Source: GWC2-40-17 sp035400705 | GTDB taxonomy: Bacteria; Patescibacteriota; Patescibacteriia; Magasanikbacterales; UBA10003 | Assembly (NCBI GenBank): GCA_035400705.1 | Contig: DAOMZV010000020.1 | Span: forward strand, 1 to 15,123 | Length of the DNA: 15,123 nucleotides | Reading direction: 5' to 3' | Shown here: piece by piece, positions 13,896-15,123 of the stretch | Position numbering within the stretch: position 1 is the stretch's first letter | Layout of the letters: each line of letters opens with the position of its first letter | Made by a program: the position numbers and the translations under genes | Notes under the pieces: model-generated | The model's input: only the letters and a program-made list of their open reading frames with translations | What the model was told of the DNA's origin: nothing | The model's database searches: none

Positions 13896-13927
13896 TTTAG
13901 AATTGATTAAATTGTTGACTGGCCATC

Positions 13928-14128
13928 TTAGCGGCTCCTTTTGTTGATGACGCAGTAGTTGCGTAAATGTTTAATTTTAGCCCGAATCATCTTTTTAGTT
14001 GGGCTATTCATTAAAGTAACATTGTTTCTAAGGAACATCTTCAGTCTTTTCAATTGCTCATCAACCGACAGACTGCCGGATTGTATGGTATGGACAAAAG
14101 TTTTGGCATCTTCTAAGGTGATTTTCAT
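13928..14128 (-). CDS. Small basic protein, unknown function
   Basis: 66 residues, family not recognised. Helical, no signal peptide, strongly basic C-terminal half (KRLKMFLRNN, then KKMIRAKIKHLRN and a KRSR end), one Cys. This could suit nucleic-acid or ribosome binding, but that is inference. Support for a real gene: a perfect AGGAGG (14140-14135 on the minus strand) and a dedicated terminator. Two ATG codons are adjacent (14131 and 14128). The SD is 3 nt from the first and 6 nt from the second, so the second is preferred. No clear promoter; a weak TTTACT/TACGCT pair is possible. Divergent from the pilin-like gene. Confidence 0.7.
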   Translation of the reverse strand: MKITLEDAKTFVHTIQSGSLSVDEQLKRLKMFLRNNVTLMNSPTKKMIRAKIKHLRNYCVINKRSR

Positions 14129-14134
14129 CATCAG

Positions 14135-14140
14135 CCTCCT
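14135..14140 (-). promoter_or_regulatory. Perfect Shine-Dalgarno that decides the start at 14128
   Basis: AGGAGG on the minus strand, 6 nt before ATG 14128 and 3 nt before ATG 14131. It is the strongest SD in the window and contrasts with the SD-less genes around it. Confidence 0.8.
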
Positions 14141-14209
14141 CTTAAGGAAAGTCAGGCGAGGTGCCGTTATTTTTAGCGTATCTTAAATTACTAGAAAAGT
14201 AAATAGACG

Positions 14210-14218
14210 TGGTATAAT
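14210..14218 (+). promoter_or_regulatory. Extended -10 promoter of the pilin-like gene
   Basis: TGG-TATAAT (14210-14218), perfect -10 with TGn extension and no convincing -35. It ends 11 nt before ATG 14230, so the leader is about 5 nt. Confidence 0.65.
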
Positions 14219-14229
14219 TAAAATAATCT

Positions 14230-14460
14230 ATGCTAAAAAAACAAAAAGGTTTCACTTTGATTGAAATTTTAGTTTCAGTGGCGATATTGGCGCTGGTGTT
14301 GGCTGGCGTCTATACTGTGATTATGTATGTTTTTAAACTCAGCTATGTCTCTCGGGTGAGAGTTTTAGAAACTCAAATTGCCAATGAGTATATAGAAGTA
14401 ATTAGAAATTTACCCTATGACGATGTGGGAACGATTGGTGGTGTGCCAGCTGGCGCCTAG
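14230..14460 (+). CDS. Type IV pilin-like protein, N-terminal part up to in-frame TAG
   Basis: 76 residues to a TAG at 14458-14460. MLKKQKG/FTLIEILVSVAILALVLAG is a canonical prepilin leader and helix: a short basic leader, Gly-Phe cleavage site, Glu5 of the mature protein and a hydrophobic stretch, expected to be cut and N-methylated by prepilin peptidase. The helix is followed by IANEYIEVIRNLPYDDVGTIGGVPAGA, the usual neck of pseudopilins in such genomes. The same frame continues uninterrupted past the TAG to the window end with matching pilin-like sequence, so this is most likely one gene with a nonsense codon or sequence error, not a natural 76-residue protein. No SD; the -10 box lies 11 nt upstream. 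Confidence 0.85.
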   Translation: MLKKQKGFTLIEILVSVAILALVLAGVYTVIMYVFKLSYVSRVRVLETQIANEYIEVIRNLPYDDVGTIGGVPAGA

Positions 14461-15123
14461 CCGTCCGCAACTACTACTTGGCGCAATGGTATCACTTTTG
14501 AAGTGAATACAACTATTCGTAATATTGATGATCTATTTGATGGGACAATTGGGGGCAACCCTAACGATAGTTCTCCAGCAGATTATAAACTAATAGAAGT
14601 TAATGTAGCTTGTTCATCTTGTAATATTGGGCAAATTAATGCCCAATCTTTAACAGCTCATCTGGCGCCTAAAAATTTAGAGTCAACTTCGCAAAACGGG
14701 GCTTTATTTATCAAGGTTTTTGACGCTTCGGGGGTTCCTATAAGTGGTGCTACTGTGCATATTACTAATTCACAAGTTACTCCAGCTATTGATATAACAG
14801 ATGTTACTAACACTTCTGGGGATTTACAGATTATTGATACCGCTACTTCCACCGAAGCCTACAACATCGTTGTTTCTAAAAGTGGCTATACTACCGATTA
14901 TACGGTGGTACCTAGCGAGTCTAATCCTAATCCGCTTAAACCACCAGCCACGGTTACTACTCAAATGGTAACTAATATTTCTTTTTCGATCGATAAGGTC
15001 AGCACGGTAAATTTATCATCCATCAACCCGCAGTGCGCTACTGTCGGTGGAATTGGCTTTAACGTTAGTGGCTCTAAAACTTTGGGTGTTAATCCTAATG
15101 TTTTTAAATACACCAAAAGTCTT
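14461..15123 (+). CDS. Continuation of the pilin-like protein after TAG (3' partial)
   Basis: 221 codons open in the same frame as 14230-14460 and running off the window. It has no start or SD of its own, so it is read as the outer part of the same protein. It begins PSATTTWRNGITFEVNTTI and RNIDDLFDG, a typical extracellular continuation of such pseudopilins, with a CSSC motif around codons 49-52. Codons about 80-150 form a carboxypeptidase-regulatory/CNA-B-like beta domain (FIKVFDASGVPISGATVHIT, TNTSGDL, YNIVVSKSGY). A low-complexity Pro/Asn/Thr stretch follows, then another domain beginning VNLSSINPQCAT. The pattern suggests a pilin-anchored adhesin or minor pilin exposed on the surface. 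Domain names are inferred from motif pattern only. Confidence 0.7.

Noticed and set aside
14458..14460. Genetic code change with TAG as a sense codon
   Set aside because: Only one gene shows it; the methyltransferase ends naturally at TAG (9779-9781) and the lipoprotein at TGA, both at expected lengths.
1..15123. CRISPR arrays, transposases, integrases, phage genes, toxin-antitoxin or defence systems
   Set aside because: No regularly spaced repeats, inverted-repeat-bounded elements or recognisable proteins of these kinds were seen on either strand.

Overview
The window looks like an AT-rich, gene-dense chromosome segment from an uncultivated bacterium, most likely of the Patescibacteria/CPR radiation (Parcubacteria-like). 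The reasons are the mix of genes: a lamin-tail/PKD surface protein, a type IV pilin-like protein with a long extracellular part, an orphan GT-C type membrane glycosyltransferase, an FAM173-like membrane-anchored methyltransferase, small orphan proteins, scattered tRNA genes, and metagenome-style scaffolding with two 100-N placeholders. Taxonomy is inferred from gene content only. The standard code fits: TAA, TAG and TGA all act as plausible stops.

Layout. 1-1536: 3' part of a lamin-tail + PKD + two OB-like domains surface protein. 1580-1815: promoter, tRNA-Gly(GCC), initiator tRNA-fMet, terminator. 1821-2706 (minus): a TrpF-like TIM-barrel protein with its own promoter, Shine-Dalgarno (SD) sequence and terminator. 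2798-4998: an operon of a metal-dependent amidohydrolase, a stand-alone phosphopantothenate-cysteine ligase (coaB) and a stand-alone PPC decarboxylase (coaC), closed by a terminator. 5040-6559: a polytopic membrane glycosyltransferase, split only by a false scaffold gap. 6576-6735: tRNA-Ser(CGA). 6763-7695: a helical orphan protein with a complete transcription unit. 7703-8488 and 8598-9161 (both minus): an inositol-monophosphatase-family enzyme and adenylate kinase. 9272-9781: the membrane-anchored methyltransferase. 9826-9925: a real gap, followed by the 3' end of a Cys-rich zinc-binding protein. 10207-11448 (minus): an HI0933/YhiN-type flavoprotein, divergent from typA/bipA (11635-13446). 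13565-13825: a small lipoprotein. 13928-14128 (minus): a 66-residue basic protein. 14230 to the window end: a pilin-like gene broken by one in-frame TAG.

Functionally the segment mixes housekeeping (tRNAs, adk, typA), the two central steps of CoA synthesis, and cell-surface functions. Nearly every unit carries its own promoter and a strong intrinsic terminator, so the transcription map can be read directly. Several genes (7703-8488, 9272-9781, 10207-11448, 14230 onward) have a -10 box only 8-11 nt before the start codon and no SD, implying leaderless or almost leaderless mRNAs, while others have clear SD sequences.

I found no CRISPR array, transposase, prophage or defence system. The observations most worth a second look are the in-frame TAG in the pilin-like gene, the initiator tRNA with C at position 33, the amidohydrolase-coaB-coaC operon, the leaderless starts, and the false gap that hides an intact gene.
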